Below are positions 1 to 9,398 of a DNA stretch of 64,000 nt, in pieces. The notes under the pieces are model-generated. The model searched no databases. It was not told where the DNA came from and saw only the letters and a program-made list of their open reading frames with translations. How positions within the stretch are numbered: the first letter of the stretch is position 1; each line of letters opens with the position of its first letter. Both the position numbers and the translations under genes were made by a program. The stretch comes from Blastobasis lacticolella. Lineage: Eukaryota; Arthropoda; Insecta; Lepidoptera; Blastobasidae. The DNA lies in NCBI GenBank assembly GCA_905147135.1, contig LR990056.1, positions 16,254,001 to 16,318,000 on the forward strand, read 5' to 3'.

Positions 1-734
1 AAAATAACACATTTTCTGTAACTTATTCCAAAATATAAAGCAGATCCCGCGGGAAATAACAGCATAAGCAATTTTTTTTTGGGAAATTAGGGTTGGGCAA
101 ATTCTAGTTATTTAAATATTCAAAATTCAAAAACTTAAAATTTCTTTATTGATTAGGACATTAAATATCTCGTGTAACGTGACACACGTTATAACCCATT
201 TAAAATATTAGGGCACGATATTTAGGTTTCTAAAGTAATCCTACATAATTTTTATATTAGAATGTTTGATATTTATTTAACAGTCTTAAAACTCCCCCGA
301 AGAAACTGAATACAGTAATCACTACATATTATAAAACAAAGTATGACGCCGCGTCTGTTTGTTGCTGATAAACCAGAAGTACTGAACGGATTTTCATGTT
401 ATTTTCACCAATAGGCAGAGTGATTCATGAGAAATGTTCAAGGGTGCCCGTGCGAAGCCGGGGCAGGTCACAAGTAAAAAAACACTTTTAGCGCTCCACC
501 GATCAAAGATTTACCAAAATTAAAGACTTACGTTTTCATCTACTATATTTTCATCGCACATGTTATCGGGTTTATTACCACGGTTAGTATTATTTTTTCT
601 TGATATTTCGTTGCAGTTGCATGCGTCGTGGTCACGAATACACTGGTGCCGCTGTGTGAAGTCGCTCCTAAGGACGGACATATCTGTCCATGTAGCTGCG
701 TCGAAATATCGAGGTAAAATCATACTAAACGTAG
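1..734. other. AT-rich intergenic stretch, no gene seen
   Basis: No convincing coding exon. Around 330-470 there is a degraded retroposon-like tail (phrases such as the GCGTCTGTTTGTTGCTGATAAA run and GAAGCCGGGGCAGG) that recurs in altered form near 40935-41110. The stretch at 108-150 resembles one at 23390-23450. Otherwise nothing recognised. Confidence 0.4.
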
Positions 735-885
735 AGATTCTTCAAGAAAGGGGAGAAAAGGTTTTTACGAGGTCGCCAAAGCGTGGATGATGCTCCTGGT
801 ATTGCAAACGTTCATAGGCTGCGGTGACTGCTTACCATCGGGCAGGCAGTAAGCTTGTTTGCCACCTTAGTGGTATTAAAACCCC
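735..885 (+). repeat. Dispersed repeat family D, copy 1
   Basis: Contains the family D core: CTTCAAGAAAGGGG, then GGTTTTTACG, CAACGCGTGG-like, ATTGCAAACG, CATAGGCTGCGGTGACTGC, TTACCATC and a TTGTTTGCCACC end followed by TAGTGGTAT. The same order of phrases occurs at 5108, 18452(-), 24103(-), 31764, 33947, 35693(-), 36988(-) and 49163(-). Class unknown; probably a retroposon 3' part. Confidence 0.7.
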
Positions 886-1124
886 TATAATTCTATACTA
901 TAACCCCTATACTACTATAATGGAAGATTCACCCAAATATTTATATTCCGACCGTACCGATGAGGAAACAACAGAGCTTAGGGAGCGGCTACACGTAAAC
1001 TTGCATCGTTATCGAGATATAATGTGTCCACGGCTTAATCGGGGCGAAAACTTTTATTCCTGCCACACGGTTTGACCCTTGGAGACCGATACCGTACCTA
1101 CTGACGAATTATCATGCTAATATG

Positions 1125-1302
1125 ACGATATGACGACCTGACCTGACGGTTCCTGAGTGATTCCGTGGTTAACATGCTGGTCTGCAAAGCACATTAAAAT
1201 TCATCATTTTAATTTCTGCCCGGCCGGGAATCGAACCTGGGCCCTCTTGCGTGGCGAACCATGCCATGCATGCATGTTGACCACTGAACCACTCAGGTCG
1301 TC
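1125..1302. repeat. SINE B head fragments in inverted orientation
   Basis: A plus-strand fragment of the SINE B head (about 1140-1190, CCTGAGTGATTCCGTGG..AACATGCTGG) abuts a minus-strand head (about 1193-1302) with the B-box-like GGGAATCGAACC and the terminal ACCACTCAGGTCGTC. Both lack the SINE body. The arrangement suggests rearrangement or nested insertion. Confidence 0.65.
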
Positions 1303-1748
1303 AAAAGTCAAAAGGGTTTTCTAAACAACACTCTTGTGTGGGTTCAAAGCCAAAACGTTCTAAAAATCCACCGCACTGCGATAGTCAACATGTGTTAAAG
1401 TTCTAAAAATGTAATTTAATATTAAACTTTTAACCCTTAACATAATTATGTCATGACACACAAATCCTTCAAGAAAATATAATAAAATTACTCTGCATTA
1501 AAATCGAAAAGTCCACAATAAGGCTTTCAGCTTGCATCAAAGGCCGTGTCAATCAGAATTAACACCTCATTTCCCACGTTAACCCTTCCAATATTTTGAT
1601 TACGGGCCTGACGAACTAAATGGATCAATTTCGCCCTTTCATTAGGGACTGCGTCAATTTTAATAAACGAAAATCGATAGCGGTAACAGGTTTTGCAACT
1701 GGTAAAAAAATCAACTTAGACAAAAAATGTGCACTTTTATGACACGTA
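1303..1748. other. Intergenic, nothing recognised
   Basis: AT-rich sequence without a supported exon, RNA gene or repeat that I recognise from elsewhere in the window. Confidence 0.4.
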
Positions 1749-1928
1749 GGGCCGATTGTTCAATCCTCAGATAAAATAATATTATATCAGTCTGATAAGT
1801 TATTATGCGACTAAAATAAAAACGTACCTATCTTCATGTATAAGTGAAGGATAACTGTTTGTTTTAATTTGGCAGTATATTATTTTATTAGACAGATAAA
1901 TGTTATCGGAGGATTGAAAAATCGGCCC
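1749..1928. mobile_element. Small inverted-repeat element (MITE-like), 180 bp
   Basis: The left end reads GGGCCGATTGTTCAATCCTC and the reverse complement of the right end reads GGGCCGATTTTTCAATCCTC, giving terminal inverted repeats of about 25 bp with few mismatches. The interior is AT-rich and non-coding. GTA flanks both outer ends (1746-1748 and 1929-1931), consistent with a 3-bp target-site duplication as in PIF/Harbinger-type elements, but 3 bp is weak evidence. Confidence 0.65.
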
Positions 1929-2047
1929 GTAATCATGTAAAGTTTTCGGATGTTTTTGTTCAGTGAACAAGGATTTATATTTATATATAGTATAGAATTA
2001 TGTGTAGAATAAAACAAAGTCGCTTGCCGCAGTCTTTTCCTATGTAT

Positions 2048-2492
2048 GTATGAATTTTAATTTCTGTTACGGGTCTTGGTGTGGTATGTACGAGTAAAAT
2101 AAAATAAAAAAAGTGTATACATATATTCGTGGACAAATCACACAGCGCCATCTAGCCCCAAACTAAGCAAAGCTTGTGTTATGGGTGTTAGATAACTGAT
2201 ATGCTTCTTAAATACTTTTAAATACATACTTATTATGATTTATTTATGGTGAAAAGAAATATTTACATGACGGAAATAAATTAAATAAAGCTTATACTAA
2301 ATTATAAAATAATATTATACTTATTATACATAGAACACCCAGACCCGTAACAGAAATTAAAATTCATCATTTCAATTTCTGCCCGGCCGGGAATCGAACC
2401 CGTGACCTCTTGCGTGGCAAACGTTGACCAATAACACAAGCTTTGCTTACTTTGGGACTAGATGACATTGTGTGAATTTGCCCAATCATATT
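2048..2492. repeat. Cluster of SINE B pieces, interrupted by an 80-bp insert
   Basis: A plus-strand SINE B fragment (2048-2080) is followed by a nearly complete minus-strand copy (2124-2432) with the CACAGCGCCATCTAGCCCC tail, the CAGACCCGTAACAGAAATT body and the GGGAATCGAACCCG box, then by a plus-strand tail fragment (2432-2492). The minus copy is split by an 80-bp AT-rich insert at 2237-2316 flanked by an 11-bp direct repeat ATACTTATTAT (2226-2236, 2317-2327). Confidence 0.75.
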
Positions 2493-2763
2493 TATTATTT
2501 ATAATTCCAACGTGAACGAAACTGAACCTACAAACAATTCAATTTTTAAGCGCAACCGTAGCCTAAGTAAACTCGTAAATTACATAATTAAAAGGGAATT
2601 AGTACGTAACGTTGACACCGTGCAATATGAGGGGATAAATATTTATTAGAGGGTGGAAAGTGGTCACTATTGGGTCAGTTTACTGATCCGGGAAAACTGG
2701 ATGCGGTAATTATTATGAATAAGTGATGACCTTTTTATAATATATAGATAATTTGACATAGTT
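2493..2763. other. Intergenic, nothing recognised
   Basis: No supported gene or repeat; AT-rich. Confidence 0.4.
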
Positions 2764-3020
2764 ATACTCTTGGCCGTGTGGTGGCCGGCAGAGTAGAATA
2801 GCACCAACCCATTACACTCGTGGGTGTCGTACAAGGCGACTAACGTTTTCGAGACAAAAGATCTAGAATTTCCGTAGACTAAAAATGGGCAGCAGCGTTT
2901 TCCATTGTTATATGTATAACGCCTGCCAAGCGTGGAGATTATGGTAATAACCTCCGCTTTAGTGGGAGAGGCCCGAAGTCCTGCAGTGGACTGTTATGGG
3001 CTGTGATGGTGATACTCTTG
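2764..3020 (+). mobile_element. Family C retroposon, copy 1, with target-site duplication
   Basis: Starts GGCCGTGTGGTGG..GGCAGAGTAGAATAGCACC and ends CCTGCAGTGGACTGTTATGG..GTGATGGTG. The direct repeat ATACTCTTG flanks it at 2764-2772 and 3012-3020 (the last G is ambiguous), as expected for a retroposed element. Non-coding; slightly shortened in the middle compared with other copies. Confidence 0.75.
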
Positions 3021-3195
3021 TACCGAGAGATTTGACAGGTTTACATCTACAGTAGTGCCATTAAGAGAGAAACATTTTTGTCATAGATTATCTCTACCGA
3101 AGAGTAGATTGCCTGTATGGGTCCACATCCACAGCGCTATCAAGCGGGATACTTAGTTTTCTGACATCCTGCCATTTTAATGTTACACAAGGATC

Positions 3196-3680
3196 TCGGC
3201 ACTAATGTTTCGGTTTGTGCTCTCGCGCACGAGGGCCCGGGGTCTGCCTTGACCATGATCCAAAATTTGGCAAGTAAGGTAATTACAATTAATCATATAC
3301 GAGGATATTAACATTTTATACATGTAAAGATAGCTAGAATAACATTGTCTACATTTTCTTTATCCGGGTTGGTGGGTATTCCGACATCAGTTGAATGCAT
3401 GCATATTTGTACATAAGTTGAATGCTAACCGACACTCTTACGGTGAAGGAAAACATCGTGATGAAACCTTCTCATTCAGACGACTGAATGTATAACCATG
3501 ATTCCAACTGGTCAGGTTCCCGTGTTAACAGGATTACGGAGGTCAGATGGCAGTCGCTCCACTAAAATTTCATGGCAGTCGCTCAGTTCGATCCGCCAAA
3601 TCCTAGATCATGGTCAAGGCGGACCGCGGGCCCTCGCGCCGTCGCACAACCGGGACATTACCGCCAAGAAGCTCATTAAA
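3196..3680. repeat. SINE A fragments, opposite orientations
   Basis: A minus-strand tail piece at about 3201-3292 (GGTTTGTGCTCTCGCGCACGAG, GGGCCCGGGGTC) and a plus-strand body piece at about 3408-3672 (ACTCTTACGGTGA, CATCGTGATGAAAC, GGTCAGGTTCCC, GGAGGTCAGATGGCAGTCGC, GGGCCCTCGCG, ACCGGGACATTA). Neither carries the tRNA-like head. Confidence 0.7.
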
Positions 3681-3689
3681 CTTAAATAA

Positions 3690-4008
3690 AAATGCCACAT
3701 TCAATCTTTCGCACACCCTAACCGTCATAGTTTGGTCAAGCGTGTTTGAAATATGCAGCCCATGGGGCTGGCCCAGTGGTGCTATGCGGCCTATTTCATT
3801 ATTTACTGACTGCGTGGACTCTGGGGCCAATGGCTCGTAGCCTTGCGACTAGATATCTAGTTTGAACTGGTATCGCTGACACAATCGTTGCTGTGACAGC
3901 TTGGAAATGGAGGAGTATGTATTGGCAGGTTTTTTTGGTTAGGGTTGTTTATTTTTACACCCCCCACCTTAGAGGGGTGTTCTTTTTTATATAAAAAAAA
4001 TTTCAGGT
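3690..4008. other. Intergenic, nothing recognised
   Basis: No supported exon. Includes a T-rich/A-rich stretch at 3925-4005. Function unknown. Confidence 0.35.
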
Positions 4009-4289
4009 ATTTGAGTGTACTGGCCGTGTGGTGTCCGGCAGAGTAGAATAGCACCTACCCCTTACACTCATGGGTGTCGTACAAGGCGACTAATGTTTTC
4101 AAGGCAAAAGATCAAGAGTCTCCGTTGTCTGGAAAAAGGGCAGCAGCATTTTCCATTGTTATATTTAAACACTGCGATCTCCCATCCGCCTGCCAAGCGT
4201 GGAGATTATGGCAATGACCTCCCCTTTTGTGGGAGAGGCCCTAAGTCCTGCAGTGGGCTGTAACGGGCTGTGATGATGATTTGAGTGTA
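4009..4289 (+). mobile_element. Family C retroposon, copy 2, full length with 11-bp TSD
   Basis: Element 4020-4278 from GGCCGTGTGGTGTCCGGCAG to the GTGATGATG tail, with the internal landmarks GTCGTACAAGGCGACTAATG, CATTGTTATATTTAAACAC, CCTGCCAAGCGTGGAGATTA and AAGTCCTGCAGTGG. The perfect 11-bp direct repeat ATTTGAGTGTA flanks it (4009-4019, 4279-4289). This is one of the best-preserved copies in the window. Confidence 0.85.
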
Positions 4290-4545
4290 GAACACCGTCA
4301 AAGATGCCACTTTACGGCGGTGATCCACATCCTGTAGATTTCCTTGCACCAACGGGAGATTGTCTGTCAGTTTCTTGGCACGTCTATCAACCGAGTTTAG
4401 AGCAACTAGATAGACCTTGGCACATCCGTCCCATAGGTGACAACAGTATTCCATGCAATTACCCAAACAATGGGCCCACAGAATACCAGCGCTGCGAGTC
4501 GTTTCTTGCGCCTCACAGCGCATACTGAGTGGGTACCAGTTGCGC
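4290..4545 (-). pseudogene. jockey/CR1-like LINE reverse transcriptase C-terminal fragment
   Basis: Read on the minus strand, the segment encodes a stretch with ALNSVDRRAKKL..HRRKVASLTVFY, which matches the pattern at the C-terminal end of many insect non-LTR reverse transcriptases (a helical LxxVQRKA part followed by an L-HRR-VASLxVFY part). It lacks the catalytic RT core and runs directly into family C sequence, so it is a 5'-truncated or broken remnant. Family assignment is from motif style only. A better preserved relative is at 19093-19476 (+). Confidence 0.6.
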
Positions 4546-4679
4546 TAGCCGCTGCGGCACCGACAGTGTCATGGGAGACTACAATATATTGTCTTAATAA
4601 AGATATTTTAAATGTTAATGTGTCCGTTGTCTGTAATTGTAACTGTTATTGTGTCGTGGTGTGCTATGTGTAATAAATG

Positions 4680-4704
4680 TATTTTCTTTCTTTCTTTCTT
4701 TCAA
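4680..4704 (+). repeat. (TTTC)n microsatellite
   Basis: Five tandem TTTC units following a LINE-like AATAAATG end region. Confidence 0.8.
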
Positions 4705-5107
4705 TTTAAAACACAGTTTGACGAATGTAGCTGTACTGTATGTGGCAAAGAATCTCCCTAACCGATGGACCGATTTTGATGGTTCATTAAAATCGGTTCA
4801 GTAGTTTGAAAGTCCTAATTAGTCACTTTTGACATACCTGAGGGGGTTGGTGGATTTCTTCTTTTTAGGACACCACATAACGACGGTAGAAGGAGTCAGC
4901 GTTATAACTTTATACGTTTTTTTTATTGCCTGAGCAGGCACACGGACCTGCGTTCTCCTGATCGAAAGTGGCCACCATCGTCTACAACCCAAAGGGAGCG
5001 GATGCGGTGCCGGCCTTTGAGGTACCTGTAGAGATACCCTTTGAAGAACCTCATGTTATAGTGCAAAGGAAACACTTCGAAAAAGAGTTTTCGAATCTGC
5101 TCACAAT
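4705..5107. other. Degraded retroposon tail and unassigned sequence
   Basis: 4740-4830 carries GATGGACCGATTTTGATGG and AAAATCGGTTCAGTAGTTTG, a phrase repeated in variants near 21420, 31060, 34110 and 53570; it behaves like a LINE 3' UTR piece. The remainder to 5107 is unassigned. Confidence 0.45.
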
Positions 5108-5238
5108 AAGGGGTTAAAAGGTTTTTACGGGGTCGGCAACGCGTGGGTGATGCCCCTGGTATTGCAAACGTCTATAGGCTGCGGTGACTACTTACCATCA
5201 GGCAGGCCGTAAGCTTGTTTGCCACATTGGTGGTATAA
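5108..5238 (+). repeat. Dispersed repeat family D, copy 2
   Basis: Same order of phrases as at 735-885, better preserved: GGTTTTTACGGGGTCGGCAA, CGCGTGGGTGATGCCCCTGG, TTACCATCAGGCAGGCCGTA, then a run of A. Confidence 0.75.
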
Positions 5239-5465
5239 AAAAAAAAGAAAAACAATAGCGCAAACTATGTATGATGTTCTGTGGTGTTTCGTTAAAAAAC
5301 GACTGTATCCACAATCATAGTACATACAGAGAAGTTATAAGTGATAGGGTCAACTTTCGGGCAGGAATAGCCCGCCCACGTCACTCCCTTGGGTGGCGTG
5401 GTATTTCGAACCTTTCCTCCCTTAAAAAAGGTAAGTAGGTATTCTAATGTCATGATCACCACTAA

Positions 5466-5622
5466 CGTTGCAGTCATCATATCAGCCAGAAGACGTCCAC
5501 TGCTGGGCATAGGCCTCCCCAGAGATCTACACAAAGGCCGGTCCTCTATGCCTTCCGTACCTGCGATCTTTACCAGGTCGTCGATCCACCTTGTGGGAGA
5601 CCTACCCACGCTGCGTCTATAA
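5466..5622 (-). pseudogene. RTE-type LINE reverse transcriptase C-terminal fragment
   Basis: Minus-strand reading gives GRSPTRWIDDLVKIAGTEG, then a DRPLCRSLG segment and the 3' end CAGCAGTGGACGTCTTCTGG..GATATGATGA. The (G)RPxxRWxDDLxKxAG..W...R..W...GEA pattern is the conserved C-terminal end of RTE-type LINEs common in Lepidoptera. Heavily truncated. The 3' end resembles the tail of family C. A plus-strand relative is at 60846-61040. Confidence 0.65.
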
Positions 5623-6248
5623 AATTAGAAATAAAGCTAATTCCATTTACACAGCGAAAGCAATCAGCCTCAATACCCGACCGTTGCATGTCATTAGGAT
5701 TAGGGTTCCTCAAATCAAAGCTAATAAAAACATTGACGCGTGGGTGTGCGGAACCAATTTGGATAATACGGAGGCGCGGCCGATAGCACGCATTATCAGC
5801 CTTTAACCCTTGCTATGAAGCAATTATCTATCGCTCGTTACAGTTAATGGGTTAAGATAGCGGTTCTCAAAGTTTTGTTTTGTCATTGAAAAAGTTAGGT
5901 ATTTGGGCGTTTATAAAATTTTTATATGTTATTCGGCAGAAAACATAAGTAACACATAAAAATACATGTACATTTTTTCATACAATTTCCTATGAAAAGG
6001 ATTTTTGGGCTGCTCGAGGCCGAAAACTTAAATTCTACACCCCAAAGTATTCCCAAATAAACTTCCATAAATTTATTAAAATAAAATCGGAATTGTGTCC
6101 AGATCGAAAGTACCTGCCAACCGGGCTAATAAGTAGAGCTGACTTTTTTCTGTGGGTTAGGTTATTTATTTATTTCTCTATATAAAATTTTACCTTCACT
6201 TACCATCACGACATATGACCTCCTTCTTCATTGGGCTCCCATAGGTTC
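5623..6248. other. Intergenic, nothing recognised
   Basis: AT-rich; no supported gene. It flanks the left edge of the tandem duplication. Confidence 0.4.
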
Positions 6249-6529
6249 GCCTCATGAGGTTATATAAAAAAATAAAGATACAAAAATTAAAGTTTGAGAA
6301 CCACTGTGTTAACCTAACGATGGGTAGGAGTAACGCACGCGATTGAATTTAGTTTTGAACACAGTTTCGTTATTGTGATTGGGAGTTTAATGATGGCTGT
6401 TGGTAATGGACGACTGTCAGCGTATCGGGAAGGGGGACCTGGGAACTTCCGTGCCTCGTGGTAGACGCCGCGTAAGAAATCCTGTGACGTTGCTGTATTT
6501 TTTACACTATAACATAAAATAAGTAAATT

Positions 6530-6763
6530 AATATTCGTGGACAAATTCACACACACACAGCGCCATCTAGCCCCAAACTAAGCAAAGCTTGTACTATGGG
6601 TGCTAGCTAACTGATATACTTATATACATACTTATTATAGATAGAACACCCAGACCCGTAGCAGAAATTAAAATTCATCATTTAAATTTCTGCCCGGCCG
6701 GGAATCGAACCCGGGACCTCTTGCGTGGCAGACCGGCATGTTGACCATTGAACCACTCAGGTC
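6530..6763 (-). mobile_element. SINE B copy in duplication unit 1
   Basis: Full layout on the minus strand: tRNA-like head (CCTGAGTGGTTCAATGGTCA, CGGTCTGCCACGCAAGAGG, CCCGGGTTCGATTCCCGG), body AATTTCTGCTACGGGTCTGG and tail GGGGCTAGATGGCGCTGTGT. The head strongly resembles tRNA-Gly with a GCC anticodon position (CTGCCAC loop); this tRNA origin is an inference from that match. Confidence 0.8.
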
Positions 6764-7050
6764 AATCCATAATCTAGGATATGGCAGATCAGGTAATTGC
6801 AGTGAAGCGGCTGTCATCTGATCTCCGTGGGCCTGTTAACAGAGGAACCTGATCACATTGGATCATGGTTACACGTTCAGTCGCCTGAATGTGTAGTTGT
6901 TATCATGATGTTTTCCCTCACCGTAAGAGCATCGGTTAGTGTTCAACTAATGTACATAACTCAGAATAAAATCATTGGCACATGGCGGCACTGGGGTTCG
7001 AACCCGGTACCTCGGGTTACGAGTCGGACCCCTTAACCATTAGGCCACAA
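6764..7050 (-). mobile_element. SINE A copy in duplication unit 1
   Basis: Minus-strand head GTGGCCTAATGGTTAAGGGG..GACTCGTAACCCGAGGTA and the B-box-like GGTTCGAACCCC, then the body with CATCATGATAACAAC and GATCAGGTTCC. The 3' tail with the GCGCGAGAG..ACCGGGACATTAACGCC end is missing. Confidence 0.75.
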
Positions 7051-7573
7051 AAAGACTCAGAGGTAGCCCATTTTCGTGTCAGGTATTTCAAACACTACGA
7101 TCTCTACTGAGCCTGCCAAGCGTGGAGATTATGGCAAATCGATATAGTAATGTAAAATCCAGTGTTATGGGCTCTTGATGATGAAGTTTATGACATTTAC
7201 TTTCATGTAGAGAGAAGCTCAAGGCAACCTTTCTAAATGTAAGGGTTTAAAACCTGCGAAAATTTATAAGTTTTACACAATATAAGTATACCGCCTCATG
7301 AGGTTATATAAAAAAATAAAGATACAAAAATTAAAGTTTGAGAACCACTGTGTTAACCTAACGATGGGTAGGAGTAACGCACGCGATTGAATTTAGTTTT
7401 GAACACAGTTTCGTTATTGTGATTGGGAGTTTAATGATGGCTGTTGGTAATGGACGACTGTCAGCGTATCGGGAAGGGGGACCTGGGAACTTCCGTGCCT
7501 CGTGGTAGACGCCGCGTAAGAAATCCTGTGACGTTGCTGTATTTTTTACACTATAACATAAAATAAGTAAATT

Positions 7574-7807
7574 AATATTCGTGGACAAATTCACACACAC
7601 ACAGCGCCATCTAGCCCCAAACTAAGCAAAGCTTGTACTATGGGTGCTAGCTAACTGATATACTTATATACATACTTATTATAGATAGAACACCCAGACC
7701 CGTAGCAGAAATTAAAATTCATCATTTAAATTTCTGCCCGGCCGGGAATCGAACCCGGGACCTCTTGCGTGGCAGACCGGCATGTTGACCATTGAACCAC
7801 TCAGGTC
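7574..7807 (-). mobile_element. SINE B copy in duplication unit 2
   Basis: Duplicate of the copy at 6530-6763; same head, body and tail. Confidence 0.8.
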
Positions 7808-8094
7808 AATCCATAATCTAGGATATGGCAGATCAGGTAATTGCAGTGAAGCGGCTGTCATCTGATCTCCGTGGGCCTGTTAACAGAGGAACCTGATCAC
7901 ATTGGATCATGGTTACACGTTCAGTCGCCTGAATGTGTAGTTGTTATCATGATGTTTTCCCTCACCGTAAGAGCATCGGTTAGTGTTCAACTAATGTACA
8001 TAACTCAGAATAAAATCATTGGCACATGGCGGCACTGGGGTTCGAACCCGGTACCTCGGGTTACGAGTCGGACCCCTTAACCATTAGGCCATAA
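7808..8094 (-). mobile_element. SINE A copy in duplication unit 2
   Basis: Duplicate of the copy at 6764-7050, with the single T/C difference at 8092. Confidence 0.75.
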
Positions 8095-8561
8095 AAAGAC
8101 TCAGAGGTAGCCCATTTTCGTGTCAGGTATTTCAAACACTACGATCTCTACTGAGCCTGCCAAGCGTGGAGATTATGGCAAATCGATATAGTAATGTAAA
8201 ATCCAGTGTTATGGGCTCTTGATGATGAAGTTTATGACATTTACTTTCATGTAGAGAGAAGCTCAAGGCAACCTTTCTAAATGTAAGGGTTTAAAACCTG
8301 CGAAAATTTATAAGTTTTACACAATATAAGTATACCTAGTATGAGTAAATATTGGGTTAGGGTCTCTACCGTTGCTTTTGGTGTGTCAATATAATAACCG
8401 TTGCGGTCGTTTTATGTAAATATTCCGCTATAAGTAACAATTTAATAGTTCATAACATACGGCTATATTGGAGTTGCTGGATATGTCATAGATAATGTTA
8501 GGCAATGAGCGCGGAAATATTTATATAGGTATCTGTAATTTTATTGTTAACTGCTCTAATT

Positions 8562-8848
8562 ATCATGTTGGCGTTGTCCCGGTTGTGCTCTCACGCACGA
8601 GGGCCCGGGTTCCGCCTTGTCCATTATCCAGGATTGGGCAGATCAGAAAACTACAGTGGGCGAATGCCATTTGACCGCCGTGACCCTGCTACCAGGGGAA
8701 TCTGACAAGATTGGACAATGGCGACACATTTAGTCGCCTGAATGTGCAGGTTTTAATCACGATGTTTTCCCTAACCTAAAGAGCATATATTAGTGTTCAA
8801 TTAATGTAAATAACTAAGAGTTATTGGTATATGGCGGCGGTGGGTTCG
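8562..8848 (-). mobile_element. SINE A, body and tail, split by the LTR retrotransposon
   Basis: Tail end (minus) GGTTGTGCTCTCACGCACGA through the body to GGCGGTGGGTTCG at 8848. The head continues at 13993-14047 (TTCGAACCCAGTACCTCTG.. ACCACTCAGCCAC). Removing the LTR element and one copy of TTCG restores a continuous SINE A. The break lies inside the internal promoter B-box-like GGTTCGAACC. Confidence 0.8.
8845..8848. repeat. Target-site duplication of the LTR element, left
   Basis: TTCG here and at 13993-13996. The LTR ends are slightly ambiguous because the 5' LTR and 3' LTR also share the following TT; a 4-bp duplication is usual for Ty3/gypsy. Confidence 0.6.
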
Positions 8849-9371
8849 TGTGGGCTACACACACACACACACACACACACACACTTATATAATATTATTT
8901 ACAATATTTATTTACACTCGATATCGATGAGTACCAGTTTGTCGACATCTATCGATATGGATTATCGCCACCTTGAATCCCTAGTCGGTCGAAAGACATA
9001 ACAGTCTACCTACAGCTAAGCGAGCGCGCTGTCCGCGGCGCGCGCGCATAGGTAGTCAGAATCCGATCTCGACGCCGACTCCACGTCGCTTGGTCCCACC
9101 GCTGGCTTACTCGCGATACGCGCTTTTGCACAATTCCTTGCTACGCTTAAATTATTGTTATCTAACTATTATTTCTTCTTCTTGTGCCTTGTGTCTTTGT
9201 GGACTATTGCTGTTTCTTCACTCCTTCTAACATTGTGTGCTTACGCAATAAATACAGTGTACCTGCAAGTGTTGGACATTTTAATTTTTCCGAACAACTA
9301 TCTACGGACTGCAGGTACCTACTTATACTTACATTCTTAGCCGATACATCACACCACTTATCTTGGCTAAA
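8849..9371 (+). repeat. 5' long terminal repeat
   Basis: Begins TGTGGGCTAC followed by an (AC)n run, ends GGCTAAA. About 523 bp versus 529 bp for the 3' LTR; the length gap is in the AC repeat. One substitution seen (TTTGTCGAC versus TTAGTCGAC). Contains the AATAAA signal at 9247-9252 and a GC-rich GCGCGC-containing block at about 9020-9050. It does not end in the usual CA. Confidence 0.88.
9247..9252 (+). promoter_or_regulatory. AATAAA polyadenylation signal in the 5' LTR
   Basis: AATAAA within the LTR; the 3' LTR copy (about 13868-13873) would serve the element transcript. Confidence 0.6.
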
Positions 9372-9372
9372 T

Positions 9373-9382
9373 TGGTGACCCC
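9373..9382 (+). promoter_or_regulatory. Primer binding site, tRNA-Trp type
   Basis: TGGTGACCCC starts one or two bases after the LTR. This is the start of the known tRNA-Trp primer site (complement of the tRNA-Trp 3' end); the match stops after 10 nt. Confidence 0.65.
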
Positions 9383-9398
9383 TCAGCTGAATACCAAA

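Larger units (their letters stand above)
6249..7292. repeat. Tandem duplication, unit 1 (1,044 bp)
   Basis: This unit and 7293-8336 line up base for base at an offset of 1,044. By eye I see one difference (C at 7048, T at 8092). Each unit holds a SINE B copy, a SINE A copy and a family C scrap, all minus or partial. There is essentially no microhomology at the junction (one or two C). The near identity means a very young duplication or an assembly artefact. Confidence 0.9.
7293..8336. repeat. Tandem duplication, unit 2 (1,044 bp)
   Basis: Second unit of the 1,044-bp duplication, directly abutting unit 1 in head-to-tail orientation. Contains SINE B (7574-7807, minus) and SINE A (7808-8094, minus) copies identical to those in unit 1, plus the CCTGCCAAGCGTGGAGATTA scrap of family C at about 8156. 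Confidence 0.9.

Noticed and set aside
6314..7600. Identical small open frames at 6314-6556/7358-7600 and 6827-7036/7871-8080
   Set aside because: They lie inside SINE copies of the tandem duplication; repetition reflects the duplication, not a gene family.
9155..9378. Hydrophobic small frames in the LTRs (9155-9378 and 13776-13961)
   Set aside because: They are inside the LTR, cross the polyadenylation signal region and are the same in both LTRs; no reason to think they are translated.
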